This document shows positions 19,734 to 29,307 of a DNA stretch of 64,000 nucleotides, piece by piece. The stretch is from Campylobacter coli 76339. Lineage in GTDB: Bacteria > Campylobacterota > Campylobacteria > Campylobacterales > Campylobacteraceae. The notes below the pieces were generated by a model, which was not told the origin of the DNA, did no database searches, and saw only the letters and a list, made by a program, of their open reading frames with translations. A program made the position numbers and the translations under genes. The stretch's first letter is position 1. Each line of letters starts with the position of its first letter. The stretch covers positions 1,501,661 to 1,565,660 of the forward strand of contig HG326877.1 of assembly GCA_000470055.1 (NCBI GenBank), read 5' to 3'.

Positions 19734-20813
19734 ATGAATTTTATCAATCTTCAAGCTCAATATCTTAAATATAAAGAAGAAATCGATTCTGAAATCGCAA
19801 GTGTTTTATCAAGCTCCTCTTTTATAGGGGGTGCAAAATTAAATGAATTTGAAACAAATTTAGCCCAATACACTCATGTGCAACACGCCATAGGATGCTC
19901 AAGTGGCACAAGTGCTTTATATCTTGCTTTAAGGGCTTTAGATATCAAACAAGGAGATGAAGTTATAGTTCCTAGTTTTACTTTTATAGCTACAGCTGAA
20001 ATGGTAGCACTACTAGGAGCTAAGCCTGTATTTGTAGATATAAATTTAGATAATTTTAATATCGATTTTGAACTCTTAAAAAATGCTATCAGCCCTAAAA
20101 CAAAAGCAATTATTGCTGTGAGTATGTTTGGTCAAATGAGCAACTTACAAGAATTAAACACCTTTTGCGAAAGTAAAAATATAAGCTTGATTGAAGATGG
20201 CGCACAAAGTTTTGGAGCAAGCTTTAAGAGTGAAAAATCTTGCTCTATTGCCAAAATTTCATGCACTAGCTTTTTCCCTTCTAAGCCCTTAGGAGCTTAT
20301 GGCGATGGCGGAGCGATTTTTTGCAATGATGAGAGCATAGCTAAAAATTTAAGAATTTTACTCAACCACGGACAAACTGATCGCTACAAACATGAATTTA
20401 TAGGGATAAATGCTCGTCTTGATACTCTTCAAGCGGCCATTTTAAATGTAAAACTAAAGCACCTAGATGAAGAAATTAATAAAAGACAAGAAATAGCAAA
20501 ATTCTACAACGAAAATTTGACAAATTGTCAAATTCCAAAGATTGATGAAAACGCCATTAGTGCTTATGCACAATATAGCGTTTTAGTGGAAGATAGAGCT
20601 AGAGTTATAAAAGCTTTTGAAAAAGCAAACATTCCTTATGCTATCCATTATCCTACGCCACTTCATAAGCAACCTTGCTTCAGTGAATTTTCGCATTTAA
20701 AATTAGAAAAATCAGAATTTGCGAGTGAGCATATTTTATCCTTGCCATTTTCAGCATTTTTAAGTCAAAGTGAGCAAGAAAGTGTAATTAAAATATTTAA
20801 GGAAGGACTATGA
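19734..20813 (+). CDS. DegT/DnrJ/EryC1-family PLP aminotransferase
   Basis: 359-residue fold-type I aminotransferase of the sugar-aminotransferase family. The PLP lysine is in FFPSKPLGAYGDGG (Lys about 184), the cofactor-contacting Asp in EDGAQSFGA (about 155), and GCSSGTSALYLAL binds the phosphate. Relatives transaminate nucleotide-linked keto-sugars such as the WbpE/PseC substrates. It opens a three-gene run with four-base overlaps (ATGA) shared with a MetE-like protein and a Gfo/Idh oxidoreductase, implying one pathway. The actual substrate is unknown. Confidence 0.85.
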   Translation: MNFINLQAQYLKYKEEIDSEIASVLSSSSFIGGAKLNEFETNLAQYTHVQHAIGCSSGTSALYLALRALDIKQGDEVIVPSFTFIATAEMVALLGAKPVFVDINLDNFNIDFELLKNAISPKTKAIIAVSMFGQMSNLQELNTFCESKNISLIEDGAQSFGASFKSEKSCSIAKISCTSFFPSKPLGAYGDGGAIFCNDESIAKNLRILLNHGQTDRYKHEFIGINARLDTLQAAILNVKLKHLDEEINKRQEIAKFYNENLTNCQIPKIDENAISAYAQYSVLVEDRARVIKAFEKANIPYAIHYPTPLHKQPCFSEFSHLKLEKSEFASEHILSLPFSAFLSQSEQESVIKIFKEGL

Positions 20814-21922
20814 AATTAGATCAAGTGGGCTCTTTTTTAAGACCCAAAATTTTGAAAGAAGCTAGAGAAAATTTTGCCTTAGGGAAAATCGATGAGGAAC
20901 AACTTCGTAGCATTGAAGATTCTTGCATAAGAGATCTTTTAGAAGAATGTGATAAGGCGGGAATTTATTATTTAAGCGATGGAGAATTACGCCGTTCTTG
21001 GTGGCATCTTGATTTTTACTGGGGTTTTGGTGGTATTAAAAAAATCAAAAAAGAAAAGGGTTATATCTTTAAAGGGATAGAAACAAGAGCTGAAGGTATA
21101 GAAATTGAAAGTAAAATCGAGTGCAATAATCATCCTTTTTTAAAAGATTTTGAAAGATTAATGCAAATCGCAAAAGGTTTAAAAATAGATACAAATCGCT
21201 TAAAACTTACCATTCCAAGTCCATCAATGCTTTTATATATGCTTTTTATCCGTGGGGGCAAAAACACAGAATTTAATTACTATGGTAAAGATTTTACAAA
21301 ACTTAAAAATGATATTTTAAATGCTTATGAAAATTTTTACAAAGAATTTGCAGCTCTTGGTGGAGTATATTTGCAACTTGATGATACAAGCTTTGGTTCT
21401 TTATGTGATTATGAATTTTGTGCTTTAAATGAAATTAACGCAGATGATATTTGTGAAGAATATGTAGATTTTTTAAATGAGAGTTTAAAAACTATGCCAA
21501 AAAACATAATGAGTGCGATTCATATTTGTCGTGGAAACTACCGCAGTCGCTATGTGGCAAGCGGAGGCTATATGAAAGTTGCTAAGAAGCTTTTTGGCGA
21601 ACTTAGAGTCGATAAATTCTTCTTAGAATTTGACGATGAAAGAGCTGGAGATTTTGAACCTTTAAAATATATAAATGATCAAATTGCGGTTTTAGGAATT
21701 CTTACTAGCAAAACCAATGAAAGTCCGAGCGCAGAAGAGTTAAAAGCGAGAGTGAAAGTAGCAGCTCAATTTTTAAGCCCAAAACAAATTGAAATCAGCA
21801 CACAGTGTGGCTTTAGCTCCACTGAAGAAGGAAATGAAATCTTCACTCATTCTCAATGGGAAAAAATTAAACTTTTAAAACAAGTTTTAAGTGAGCTTGA
21901 AAATGAAGGATTTTTCTCTTGA
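20810..21922 (+). CDS. Cobalamin-independent methionine synthase-like protein (MetE C-domain/YxjG type)
   Basis: 370 residues, equivalent to only the catalytic half of MetE. The zinc site is preserved: His and Cys in AIHICRGNYRSR, a Glu in FLEFDDERAGDFEP and a Cys in ISTQCGFSSTEEG. DGELRRSWW near residue 56 and LQLDDTSFG match the substrate-contacting blocks. Family members transfer methyl groups from folate or other donors to homocysteine-type thiols. It is sandwiched, with ATGA overlaps, between an aminotransferase and an oxidoreductase. As I recall the NCTC 11168 numbering, those two genes are adjacent there (Cj0505c, Cj0504c), so this gene may be an accessory insertion or may not be numbered there. 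Confidence 0.82.
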   Translation: MKLDQVGSFLRPKILKEARENFALGKIDEEQLRSIEDSCIRDLLEECDKAGIYYLSDGELRRSWWHLDFYWGFGGIKKIKKEKGYIFKGIETRAEGIEIESKIECNNHPFLKDFERLMQIAKGLKIDTNRLKLTIPSPSMLLYMLFIRGGKNTEFNYYGKDFTKLKNDILNAYENFYKEFAALGGVYLQLDDTSFGSLCDYEFCALNEINADDICEEYVDFLNESLKTMPKNIMSAIHICRGNYRSRYVASGGYMKVAKKLFGELRVDKFFLEFDDERAGDFEPLKYINDQIAVLGILTSKTNESPSAEELKARVKVAAQFLSPKQIEISTQCGFSSTEEGNEIFTHSQWEKIKLLKQVLSELENEGFFS

Positions 21923-22773
21923 AAATAGGAATTATAGGTCTTGGAAAAATGGGACAAAACCATTTAAACGAACTTAGTAAAAATAAAAATTTTAAAATCA
22001 ATGCTTTGTTTGATATGGTTGAAAATAAAAATTTAAATGCACCCTTTTTTACCAATTTAGATGAATTTTTAAATCAAGATAATGATATCATCATCATTGC
22101 AACGCCGACAAATTCACATTTAGAAATAGCTAGAAAGGTTTTTTGTAAGTGCAAATGCGTATTGATTGAAAAACCTTTAGCACTGAATTTAAATGAAATA
22201 GATGAAATTTCAAATTTAGCTAAAGACCATGATGTAAAAGTGGGTGTGGGATTTTGCGAGAGATTTAATCCTGCGGTTTTAGCTCTAAAAAAGGAGCTTC
22301 AAAACGAGGAAATTATCAGCATTAACATACAAAGATTTTCCACTTACCCACAAAGAATCAGTGATGTAGGAATTTTACAAGATTTGGCTGTGCATGATCT
22401 TGACTTGCTTCATTTTTTAAGTGGAGAGAAAATTACAAACGCTAACATTTTAAAAAGCTTCAATAAAGACAAACAAAGAGAAGATGAGAGCATTATAACT
22501 TGCAAGCTAGAAAAAACGATCGCTTGTGTGCATCAAAGCTGGAACAGCACACAAAGACTAAGAAAAATTACACTTATGAGTAAAAATCATTTTTACGAGG
22601 CAAATTTAGCAGATTTTTCCTTAAGCAAAGACGGACAAAGCTTGGAGTTGATGACGCAAACTCCGCTTTTTGGGGAGCATATGGCTTTATATGATTTGTT
22701 TTTAAATAAGGAAAATTACCTAGCAAATATACAAAATGCTTACGCTGTGCAAGAAATTTTAGAAAAATTTTAA
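21919..22773 (+). CDS. Gfo/Idh/MocA-family NAD(P)-dependent oxidoreductase
   Basis: 284 residues. The N-terminal Rossmann fold begins with GIIGLGKMGQNH (GxGxxG), followed by VLIEKPLAL, the family's EKP motif, and DLAVHDLDLLHFL, whose His/Asp belong to the substrate domain. Members oxidise or reduce sugars, inositols and nucleotide sugars (for example WbpB). Start ATG or TTG overlaps the MetE-like stop by four bases, and a 28-base palindromic hairpin sits over its stop. Substrate unknown. Confidence 0.85.
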   Translation: MKIGIIGLGKMGQNHLNELSKNKNFKINALFDMVENKNLNAPFFTNLDEFLNQDNDIIIIATPTNSHLEIARKVFCKCKCVLIEKPLALNLNEIDEISNLAKDHDVKVGVGFCERFNPAVLALKKELQNEEIISINIQRFSTYPQRISDVGILQDLAVHDLDLLHFLSGEKITNANILKSFNKDKQREDESIITCKLEKTIACVHQSWNSTQRLRKITLMSKNHFYEANLADFSLSKDGQSLELMTQTPLFGEHMALYDLFLNKENYLANIQNAYAVQEILEKF

Positions 22774-22784
22774 TTTTTCTAAAA
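22757..22784 (+). terminator. Palindromic hairpin at the end of the aminotransferase trio
   Basis: TTTTAGAAAAATT (22757-22769) and AATTTTTCTAAAA (22772-22784) are perfect inverted repeats separated by TT, spanning the oxidoreductase stop. The stem is nearly all A/T, so it may be a weak terminator. Confidence 0.45.
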
Positions 22785-22901
22785 TAATGCAATATCTTTC
22801 AAATAACTTGAGCTTCAATAAAATCTTCAAATACTTAAGATAAAAAATTTATTGATTTTAAATCCATACTGAAGTAAAATAAAACTAAAAAAGGTTTTTA
22901 A

Positions 22902-23813
22902 ATGAAATTGGTTTTATTTTTAAATATGGGCGGAGCCACAAATTTACAAGATTGTGAAACTTTTTTAAAAAATATGTTTAACGATCCTTATATTTTGGGT
23001 ATTAAAAATAAATTTATAAGAAGATTTGTAGCGTGGATCATTACAAAATCTCGTGTAAAAGCTATGAGAGAAAATTATAAACAAATGGGTGGAAAATCTC
23101 CACTCAATGAGCTTACTCAAAGTTTGTGCGAAAAACTTAATACAAAAACAAAAGACTTTAAATTTGACTTTGTCAATCTTTATGTGCCACCTTTTGCAAA
23201 TAAAGTTTTGCAAAAATACACTTTAAACGAAAATGATGAAATCATTCTTTTTCCGCTTTATCCACATCACTCAAGCACCACAGTTACTTCATCGCTTGAA
23301 GTTTTGCAAAATGAAATTTCAAAACAAAAAATCAAAGCAAAAATAAAGACTGTGGACATTTTTTATGAAAATACGCTTTATAATGAAATGATTATTTCTC
23401 ACATTTTGGCTAAAAAAAGTGAGTTTGATGCTAAAACTTTGATTTTTTCAGCACATTCCTTACCGCAAAGCATTATCGACAAGGGTGATTTATATGAAAA
23501 ACATGTCAATCATCATGTAGAACTTTTAAAAGAAAAATTGAAAGATCATTTTGATGAGATTATCTTAGCTTACCAATCAAAACTAGGTCCAGTAAAATGG
23601 CTTGAACCAAATACAAGCGATATTTTGGCAAATTTAGATAACAAAGCTTTGATTTATCCTATTTCTTTTTGCATAGATTGTTCTGAAACGATTTTTGAGC
23701 TAGGTATAGAGTATAAACATTTAGCAAAATGTGATTATGATTTAATCACTTGCCCAAATGATAGCGATGAATTTGCTCAATTTGTTTTAAAGTATTTATC
23801 TGATTTTAACTGA
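22902..23813 (+). CDS. hemH: Ferrochelatase
   Basis: Inserts Fe2+ into protoporphyrin IX in the last step of haem synthesis. 303 residues. Family hallmarks: LFLNMGGATNL at the start, FPLYPHHSSTTVTSS in the middle, FSAHSLPQSIIDKGD (catalytic His), YQSKLGPVKWL and PISFCIDCSETIFELGIEY near the end. The 128-base upstream gap has a TAAAAT -10 candidate near 22874 and AAAAAGG before the ATG, so it probably has its own promoter. Convergent with the ammonium transporter. Confidence 0.97.
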   Translation: MKLVLFLNMGGATNLQDCETFLKNMFNDPYILGIKNKFIRRFVAWIITKSRVKAMRENYKQMGGKSPLNELTQSLCEKLNTKTKDFKFDFVNLYVPPFANKVLQKYTLNENDEIILFPLYPHHSSTTVTSSLEVLQNEISKQKIKAKIKTVDIFYENTLYNEMIISHILAKKSEFDAKTLIFSAHSLPQSIIDKGDLYEKHVNHHVELLKEKLKDHFDEIILAYQSKLGPVKWLEPNTSDILANLDNKALIYPISFCIDCSETIFELGIEYKHLAKCDYDLITCPNDSDEFAQFVLKYLSDFN

Positions 23814-23827
23814 GAATGAATTTTGAA

Positions 23828-23863
23828 GTCCTTGTCTATCATTTTTTAAAGATTAACAAGGAC
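23828..23863. terminator. Convergent terminator, hemH / amt
   Basis: GTCCTTGT (23828-23835) pairs with ACAAGGAC (23856-23863) in the 72-base gap between the two converging genes. The loop is long (20 bases) and T/A-rich; a run CTTTTGG follows on the plus strand. Confidence 0.45.
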
Positions 23864-23885
23864 CTTTTGGTAAAAATTTAGCCAA

Positions 23886-25121
23886 CTAAGCCAAAGTATA
23901 AGCTTTTTCTCCGTGCAAGCTCACATCTAAACCTTCTTGCTCTACTTCTTCTTTTACTCTTAAGTCTGTAAAAAAAGAAATGATCTTAAAAATAATAAAG
24001 CTTACAAGAGCTGACAAAACCACGCAAATCACAATAGCAAAAATTTGCTCTTTTAAAAGCTCTAAACTTCCACTGATAAAAAATCCCTCGCCAAGTGCAT
24101 TTTGGGCAACCACATTAGGATTTACTTTAGCGCTTGCAAAAAGTCCTGTGGCGATTCCTCCCCAAATACCTCCAATTCCGTGCAAAGAAAAAGCATCTAA
24201 AGAATCATCCCATTTGAGTTTGTATTTGATAAAACTCAAACCAAAATAACAAAATACAGAAGACAAAGCCCCTATAACAAGAGAAGCATAAATATCTACA
24301 TAACCACAAGCTGGAGTAATCCCCACAAGCCCTGCTACAAGTCCACTAAGCCCACCTAAAATAGTCGGTTTTTTATGGATGAGCCACTCAAGTACTACCC
24401 AAGATAAAAAGCCACAAGCTGCTGATATAATACTTACTATAAAAGCATTGATAGCAATATCATTCATTTCGCCAGCACTTCCAGCATTAAAACCTAACCA
24501 TCCTATAAAAAGCAAAATCGCACCCAAGAAAGCATAAGGAATAGAATGCGCGTTTTTATCCTCATCATCACTTTTTCTAGCGCCTACCATCAAAGCTCCT
24601 ACAAGTCCGGCAACCCCAGAGCTGATATGCACAACACCGCCCCCAGCAAAATCAAGACTTCCTCTTTTAAGCAAAAATCCCTCACTGCTCCAAATCATAT
24701 GCGCTAACACATCATAAACTAAAGTACTCCAAAAAAGTAGAAATATCACCAAAACACCCAGTTTGATTCTTCCCACCAAAGAGCCTGTTATAATAGCAGA
24801 TGCAATAAGTGCAAACATCATTTGAAAAATCACAAAAAGAATATTTGGAACGCCTGAAGCGTTGTATCCGCTAATACCCTCTAAGAGGAAATTCTCGAAA
24901 TTTCCCACAAGCCCAAGTCCTTCATCTTTACCAAAAGAAAGACTAAATCCAAGTACTACCCATTGTAAAGTAATAACACCAAAAACGATAAAGCAATTCA
25001 TTATGGTATTAAGAGTATTTTTACTTCTTACCATACCTGAATAAAACATTGCCAAAGCTGGAGTCATAAGCAAAACTAGCAAAGTACACAACACAATAAA
25101 ACTTGAATTTATCGCATTCAT
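23886..25121 (-). CDS. amt: Ammonium transporter Amt, intact
   Basis: 411-residue channel for ammonium/ammonia with eleven predicted membrane helices. The signature DFAGGGVVHISSGVAGLVGA is complete, as is the pore His pair region (HISSG and FSLHGIGG). A start ATG with AAAGGAT upstream and no internal stop show the gene is intact. As I recall, the corresponding gene (Cj0501) is a pseudogene in C. jejuni NCTC 11168. No glnK/PII gene is linked, which is unusual for amt genes. A TATAAT lies about 40 bases upstream (25159-25164). Confidence 0.95.
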   Translation of the reverse strand: MNAINSSFIVLCTLLVLLMTPALAMFYSGMVRSKNTLNTIMNCFIVFGVITLQWVVLGFSLSFGKDEGLGLVGNFENFLLEGISGYNASGVPNILFVIFQMMFALIASAIITGSLVGRIKLGVLVIFLLFWSTLVYDVLAHMIWSSEGFLLKRGSLDFAGGGVVHISSGVAGLVGALMVGARKSDDEDKNAHSIPYAFLGAILLFIGWLGFNAGSAGEMNDIAINAFIVSIISAACGFLSWVVLEWLIHKKPTILGGLSGLVAGLVGITPACGYVDIYASLVIGALSSVFCYFGLSFIKYKLKWDDSLDAFSLHGIGGIWGGIATGLFASAKVNPNVVAQNALGEGFFISGSLELLKEQIFAIVICVVLSALVSFIIFKIISFFTDLRVKEEVEQEGLDVSLHGEKAYTLA

Positions 25122-25158
25122 TTACCTATCCTTTCTTACAAAATTTAATTGCGAGATA

Positions 25159-25164
25159 ATTATA
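25159..25164 (-). promoter_or_regulatory. Putative -10 element for amt in a 304-base gene-free stretch
   Basis: TATAAT on the minus strand 38 bases before the amt ATG. The whole gap 25122-25425 is about 80% A+T. Apart from this element it holds a short open frame at about 25340-25430 on the plus strand that resembles no protein I know; I see no RNA gene, operator or repeat. Confidence 0.4.
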
Positions 25165-25425
25165 TTTAAAATGGTTTAAAAAAATATAAATTTAAGAAAT
25201 ATTTTATATATTTTTTTTATCAAAATTTATTTTTTTATCTGAAATTACTATAAATAGGGATTTTAAAAAATATTTTACTTCTCTATAGCTCAAATTTACT
25301 AGCATTAAAATAAAAATTTAGGGCTAAACTAAAACAATAAAAAAGAATTCTTGCAAGATAATAAAGAAAATTTTGATGATTTGGTAAAAGTTTTTTTTAA
25401 AATTAAAAGTAGAAATTATCTAGTA

Positions 25426-26424
25426 TTAAAAAAGCAATTGCGTTTTAAAATAGCCTAAAAGCTCTTCTTTGGCTTTGAAGATATCATCAGTGTTTAGCTC
25501 AAAATCTATTTTTTGTGGCTTTTTATAACTCTTATCATAATAAGCCAAAAGCAAAGCAATAAGCCTTTGCCATTCTCTTTGCTCATAACTTTTTAGCAAA
25601 TCCTGGCGAAAATTTGTACTGATATAAGGACTGATCTTAGCAAGACATTCTTTAAATTTTAAAGGAGTCATTTTTTCTTGATAGATCTTTTGTATCCTGT
25701 CTATGCGCTTTTCTAAAGAACAAAAACAATGAATTTTAAATGCTTTTTGCATTTTTTCATAAAGCTTTAAAGGTAAAACTATTTCACCTATTTTACGACT
25801 TTCGCTCTCTATAAAGATAAAATCTTTTAAAGAGTTTAAAGTATAAAAAAGGCTTGCTTCAAAAGCTTTTTGCGTAGGCTGAGCGCCTAAAATATCGCCA
25901 AAAGATGATCCTAGATGATTTGCCATTTTTTCTAAATTTAAATGATGGGGTAAAAGCTCCAAAAGCTCTGTTTTACCACAGCCTGTATTACCACAAAGAG
26001 CAAAAAAATCTAATTTTATTTCATTATCAAAATAGTGCGCCAAAAAACTTCTATAAGCTTTAAAGCCACCCTTTAAACGCACCACTCTATAACCCAATTC
26101 GCTCAAAATCACTGCAATAGATTTTGAACGCAAACCCCCACGAGAGCAGTAAATTCCGATCTTATCTCCTATACGGAATTTGTGGGTAAGCTCTAAGATA
26201 TGCTTTGACATATTTTGACAAATATAACTCGCACCCCTAGCCTTAGCCAAAGCTTGATTTTTTTTATAAATTGTCCCTATTTCTTGATATTCTTCATCAT
26301 TTAAAGCATAAAAATTCAACGCCCCTATCAAATGAGAATGTAAAAATTCCCTAGGACTTCTTGCATCGATTAAAAGAGAGAAATTTTCTTTTTGAAATTC
26401 CGCAAAATCTACTTCATTTAACAT
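25426..26424 (-). CDS. selU: tRNA 2-selenouridine synthase (MnmH/SelU)
   Basis: Replaces sulfur by selenium at the wobble 2-thiouridine of certain tRNAs via a geranylated intermediate. N-terminal rhodanese domain with the catalytic Cys in IYCSRGGLRSKS (about residue 90), then a P-loop domain with CGNTGCGKTEL (about 150). I start at the ATG at 26424, 332 residues; the longer TTG frame (26442) would run further into the HIT gene. Overlaps the HIT-protein end by 11 bases. Selenophosphate synthetase would be required and is not in the window. Confidence 0.9.
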   Translation of the reverse strand: MLNEVDFAEFQKENFSLLIDARSPREFLHSHLIGALNFYALNDEEYQEIGTIYKKNQALAKARGASYICQNMSKHILELTHKFRIGDKIGIYCSRGGLRSKSIAVILSELGYRVVRLKGGFKAYRSFLAHYFDNEIKLDFFALCGNTGCGKTELLELLPHHLNLEKMANHLGSSFGDILGAQPTQKAFEASLFYTLNSLKDFIFIESESRKIGEIVLPLKLYEKMQKAFKIHCFCSLEKRIDRIQKIYQEKMTPLKFKECLAKISPYISTNFRQDLLKSYEQREWQRLIALLLAYYDKSYKKPQKIDFELNTDDIFKAKEELLGYFKTQLLF

Positions 26425-26899
26425 TTTTAAACGCCAAAACAAGTTTTTGATAAACTTGTTCTATATTGGTACCACAAACCCTAGTCTCTCCTATAGTGGT
26501 GATAAAATTAGTATCTCCCGCCCAACGCGGCACTAGATGATAATGACAATGAGGAGCTATACCAGCACCTGCATCTTTACTCAAATTCATACCGATATTT
26601 ACCCCACCTGCATGGAGTTCACTTTTTAAAATTCTTACCCCTAGACGCACAAATTGACTTATCTCTTGCCAAGCTTCATCACTTAAATTTTCTATATGCT
26701 CTTCATGCAAATAAGGTATTATCATAAAATGCCCTGCAGAATAAGGATAGCGGTTCATCACACCAAAACAATGCTTGGCCCTAAAAATCACTCCTAATTC
26801 TTCGTCGCTTTTGATTTTATTAGCACAATCACAAAAAGGACACTTGCTCTTTTCTTTTTCAAAATACTCACTTCGCCATGGTGCATACAAATACTGCAT
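26414..26899 (-). CDS. HIT-family nucleotide hydrolase
   Basis: 161 residues. The histidine triad HCHYHLVPR (about residues 116-124) is the catalytic HxHxH motif; SAGHFMIIPYLHEEH is the conserved strand before it. An N-terminal CPFCDC plus a second cluster suggests the zinc-binding subclass (Ap4A phosphorylase/HIT-like) common in epsilonproteobacteria. Members hydrolyse nucleoside phosphoramidates or dinucleoside polyphosphates. Ten bases downstream of trpC and overlapping selU. Confidence 0.9.
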   Translation of the reverse strand: MQYLYAPWRSEYFEKEKSKCPFCDCANKIKSDEELGVIFRAKHCFGVMNRYPYSAGHFMIIPYLHEEHIENLSDEAWQEISQFVRLGVRILKSELHAGGVNIGMNLSKDAGAGIAPHCHYHLVPRWAGDTNFITTIGETRVCGTNIEQVYQKLVLAFKNVK

Positions 26900-26909
26900 T
26901 TTTATCCTT

Positions 26910-27686
26910 TTAAAGCAAGGCTTTCAAAGCCTCTCCTTCATCGTTTTGACGCATAAAATATTCTCCGATTAAAAAAGCATCAACGCCTAATTTTTGCAAA
27001 TGCCTTAAAAAATCTTTATCCTCTAAACCACTTTCTGCGATAATAATTTTTGAATTTGGAATTTGCGGGATGAGTTTTTCGCATAAATTCATATCCATGG
27101 AAAAATCATCCAAATTGCGATGATTTATGCCTATAATATCAGCTCCTGAAAAAATCGCTTTGCTCAAATCTTCTTTATCGTGAATTTCCACCAAGGCTTC
27201 AAGTCCCAAATGTCTTGTAAATTCAAGCAATCTTTTAAGCTCTTTCATACTTAACATTCTAGCAATAAGCAAAACAAAATCCGCCCCATAAACCAAAGCT
27301 TCTAAAATTTGATACTCATCAAAAATAAAATCCTTTCGCAACAAAGGAGCGCGCGTATAACGGCGTATCATGCTAAGGTATTCTAAACTCCCTTGAAAAA
27401 AATGCGGTTCTGTTAAAACTGAAATAGCAGCAGCTCCATTTTTTTCGTATTTTAAAGCTATATCTAAAGGATCAAAATTTTCCCTTATAACTCCCTTACT
27501 TGGACTAGCTTTTTTAACCTCTGCGATAATTCTTACTTCATTTTCTATTCTTTTTAAAGCAGCTTTAACATCTTTAGGAAAAAAAGGATTCGATGCCAAA
27601 GACCGTCCCAACACATCATAAGGCAATCGCGCCTTACGCTCTTTCAAATCTTCTTTAGTTTTTTCAAAAATTTTATCTAAAATCAT
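26910..27686 (-). CDS. trpC: Indole-3-glycerol phosphate synthase
   Basis: Fourth step of tryptophan synthesis, ring closure of CdRP to indole glycerol phosphate. TIM barrel of 258 residues with [10 protein letters not shown] (catalytic Lys), [19 protein letters not shown] and IAESGL (phosphate-binding). It is not linked to the other trp genes, which in Campylobacter form a separate operon, and instead overlaps a TPR lipoprotein gene (ATGA). Regulation is therefore likely to follow this mixed operon. Confidence 0.97.
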   Translation of the reverse strand: MILDKIFEKTKEDLKERKARLPYDVLGRSLASNPFFPKDVKAALKRIENEVRIIAEVKKASPSKGVIRENFDPLDIALKYEKNGAAAISVLTEPHFFQGSLEYLSMIRRYTRAPLLRKDFIFDEYQILEALVYGADFVLLIARMLSMKELKRLLEFTRHLGLEALVEIHDKEDLSKAIFSGADIIGINHRNLDDFSMDMNLCEKLIPQIPNSKIIIAESGLEDKDFLRHLQKLGVDAFLIGEYFMRQNDEGEALKALL

Positions 27687-28960
27687 GGTTTAATACACGC
27701 CTTTATCGCTTTTTCATGAGCTTTACTCTCATCAGAATTTGCAAATTCTTTATCCTCTAAAGTTTGCTTCAAAATTTCCCAAGCCTTTTTACAATCACCC
27801 TGTTTATAATACCCCCACGCTAAAGAATCCAAATAGTATAAATTTTGAGGCTCTTTTTTTAAGGCAAGTTCAACCAATTTCATACCTTTTTCAAGATCCA
27901 AATCATAATCTATCAATAAATACCCATAATAATTTAAATACAAAGCATCACTGTTTTCATCAATCGCATTAGAAAATTTTTCACTCACAAGAGCAACAAC
28001 CTGCGGAGTGATTTTTTTCTTCAAATTTGCTTCTTCAAATTCAAACACTGCTGCACGCAAAAGATATTCTTTCTCTTGAGTGCGTTTATAAATTTGCATA
28101 CTAAGATCTTTAGCCTTGTTGTATAATTTTAACCTTTGATACAAATAAAGCTTCATATCATCATCTACATTATATTTTAAAGCAAAATGCAATGCTTCTT
28201 TGTCTTTATTTTGAGAACTTAAAAGCTCGATAAGAGCTAGGATAAAGCTTTTGTTTTTTGTAATATTATAAAGCTCTATATAAATTTCTTGTAAAGCTTT
28301 GCTATTTCCCTCGTCATTATAAATTTTTGCTAGCAAAATACAAGTTTTAAGAGTACAACCGTTAATATTTTTCGAATTTTCCAATATATTTTTAATACTT
28401 GAAGTATCATTTAATATCGCATAAACACCCACGAGTTTAAACAATATCTCCTCATTTTGATTTTGATTATAAACTAGTTGATAATACTTTATAGCGTCTT
28501 TTAAATTATTTTGACGCATCAAAACATCTCCATAAAGTTCCAAATTTCTTGGATCATCGCTTTTTTTCTTTAAAAGCTCTTGAACAAGCTTTTGCGCTTC
28601 TTTAAGATTGTAAGAATTTAAGGCGTAGAGTGCGCTAAGACGCTTAAGGTTATCATTTTTATCAAGATAAGGCTTGGCTATATTATTTATCTCTTCTTTT
28701 TTATCAAGGTTATTTGCTAGAGTCAGTAAAAATGCATTTTCTAAAAAATTAGTAATATTATAATCCCTAAAAAGTGCTAAAAATTCATCTCTAGCTTCTT
28801 TGTATTGATTAAAATATTCATAATTATAAGCTTTCATAATTCTTAAATCAAATTCATTACTCTTTTGCTCTTTGTAATTAGGATATGCTATGATTGTTTT
28901 TGAAGCTCCGCATGCAGTTAGAAAAAATCCTATTAAGACAAATAACAAATTCCTATACAT
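27683..28960 (-). CDS. TPR-repeat lipoprotein
   Basis: 425 residues. The signal peptide ends in a lipobox, LTAC, with lipidation expected at Cys17. The rest is helical with repeated TPR-like units (for example [25 protein letters not shown] and a C-terminal [21 protein letters not shown]). Such proteins scaffold envelope complexes, but no partner is evident here. The ATG overlaps the end of the cysteine-cluster protein by 28 bases and its stop overlaps trpC. Confidence 0.85.
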   Translation of the reverse strand: MYRNLLFVLIGFFLTACGASKTIIAYPNYKEQKSNEFDLRIMKAYNYEYFNQYKEARDEFLALFRDYNITNFLENAFLLTLANNLDKKEEINNIAKPYLDKNDNLKRLSALYALNSYNLKEAQKLVQELLKKKSDDPRNLELYGDVLMRQNNLKDAIKYYQLVYNQNQNEEILFKLVGVYAILNDTSSIKNILENSKNINGCTLKTCILLAKIYNDEGNSKALQEIYIELYNITKNKSFILALIELLSSQNKDKEALHFALKYNVDDDMKLYLYQRLKLYNKAKDLSMQIYKRTQEKEYLLRAAVFEFEEANLKKKITPQVVALVSEKFSNAIDENSDALYLNYYGYLLIDYDLDLEKGMKLVELALKKEPQNLYYLDSLAWGYYKQGDCKKAWEILKQTLEDKEFANSDESKAHEKAIKACIKP

Positions 28961-29307
28961 TCTTTTTTTAGCTCCTCTTGATGTGTTTTAAAATATTCCC
29001 AAAAAGGGAAGGTACGGCATTGCTTTGGACGGAAATCATAAATAGAGCAGTTTTTTTTCTCCTTGTTAAAAAAAATACACGCAAATCCATCTTCAAACTC
29101 AACCTCTCTAAAGCTCATTCTAAAGCCTACTTTTTTTAAATATTTTAAAGCAAATTCTTTTTCATCCAATTGCAAATACTCTTGCAAAGCCTTTAGTTCT
29201 TCTTTGCTTGCAAAAATATTTCCACTCTCTCCTGTGCAACACTTTCCACCGCATTCTTGACAGGCATTTTCATCAAATCCGTAAGAAAAATCTTTATTAA
29301 ATATCAT
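28933..29307 (-). CDS. YkgJ-family cysteine-cluster protein
   Basis: 124 residues from the ATG at 29307 (the longer frame from 29352 would run 56 bases into the methyltransferase gene). The N-terminal CQECGGKCC and the CSIYDFRPKQCRTFPFWEY segment are the two Cys clusters of the YkgJ/UPF0153 family, which bind zinc or an Fe-S cluster. The biochemical role of the family is not established. Coupled to both neighbours by overlaps. Confidence 0.82.
   Translation of the reverse strand: MIFNKDFSYGFDENACQECGGKCCTGESGNIFASKEELKALQEYLQLDEKEFALKYLKKVGFRMSFREVEFEDGFACIFFNKEKKNCSIYDFRPKQCRTFPFWEYFKTHQEELKKECIGICYLS

Noticed and set aside
25340-25430. Short plus-strand open frame in the amt-selU gap
   Set aside because: About 38 codons without a convincing start or ribosome site, overlapping the selU end; no similarity I recognise. 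Treated as chance or a remnant.
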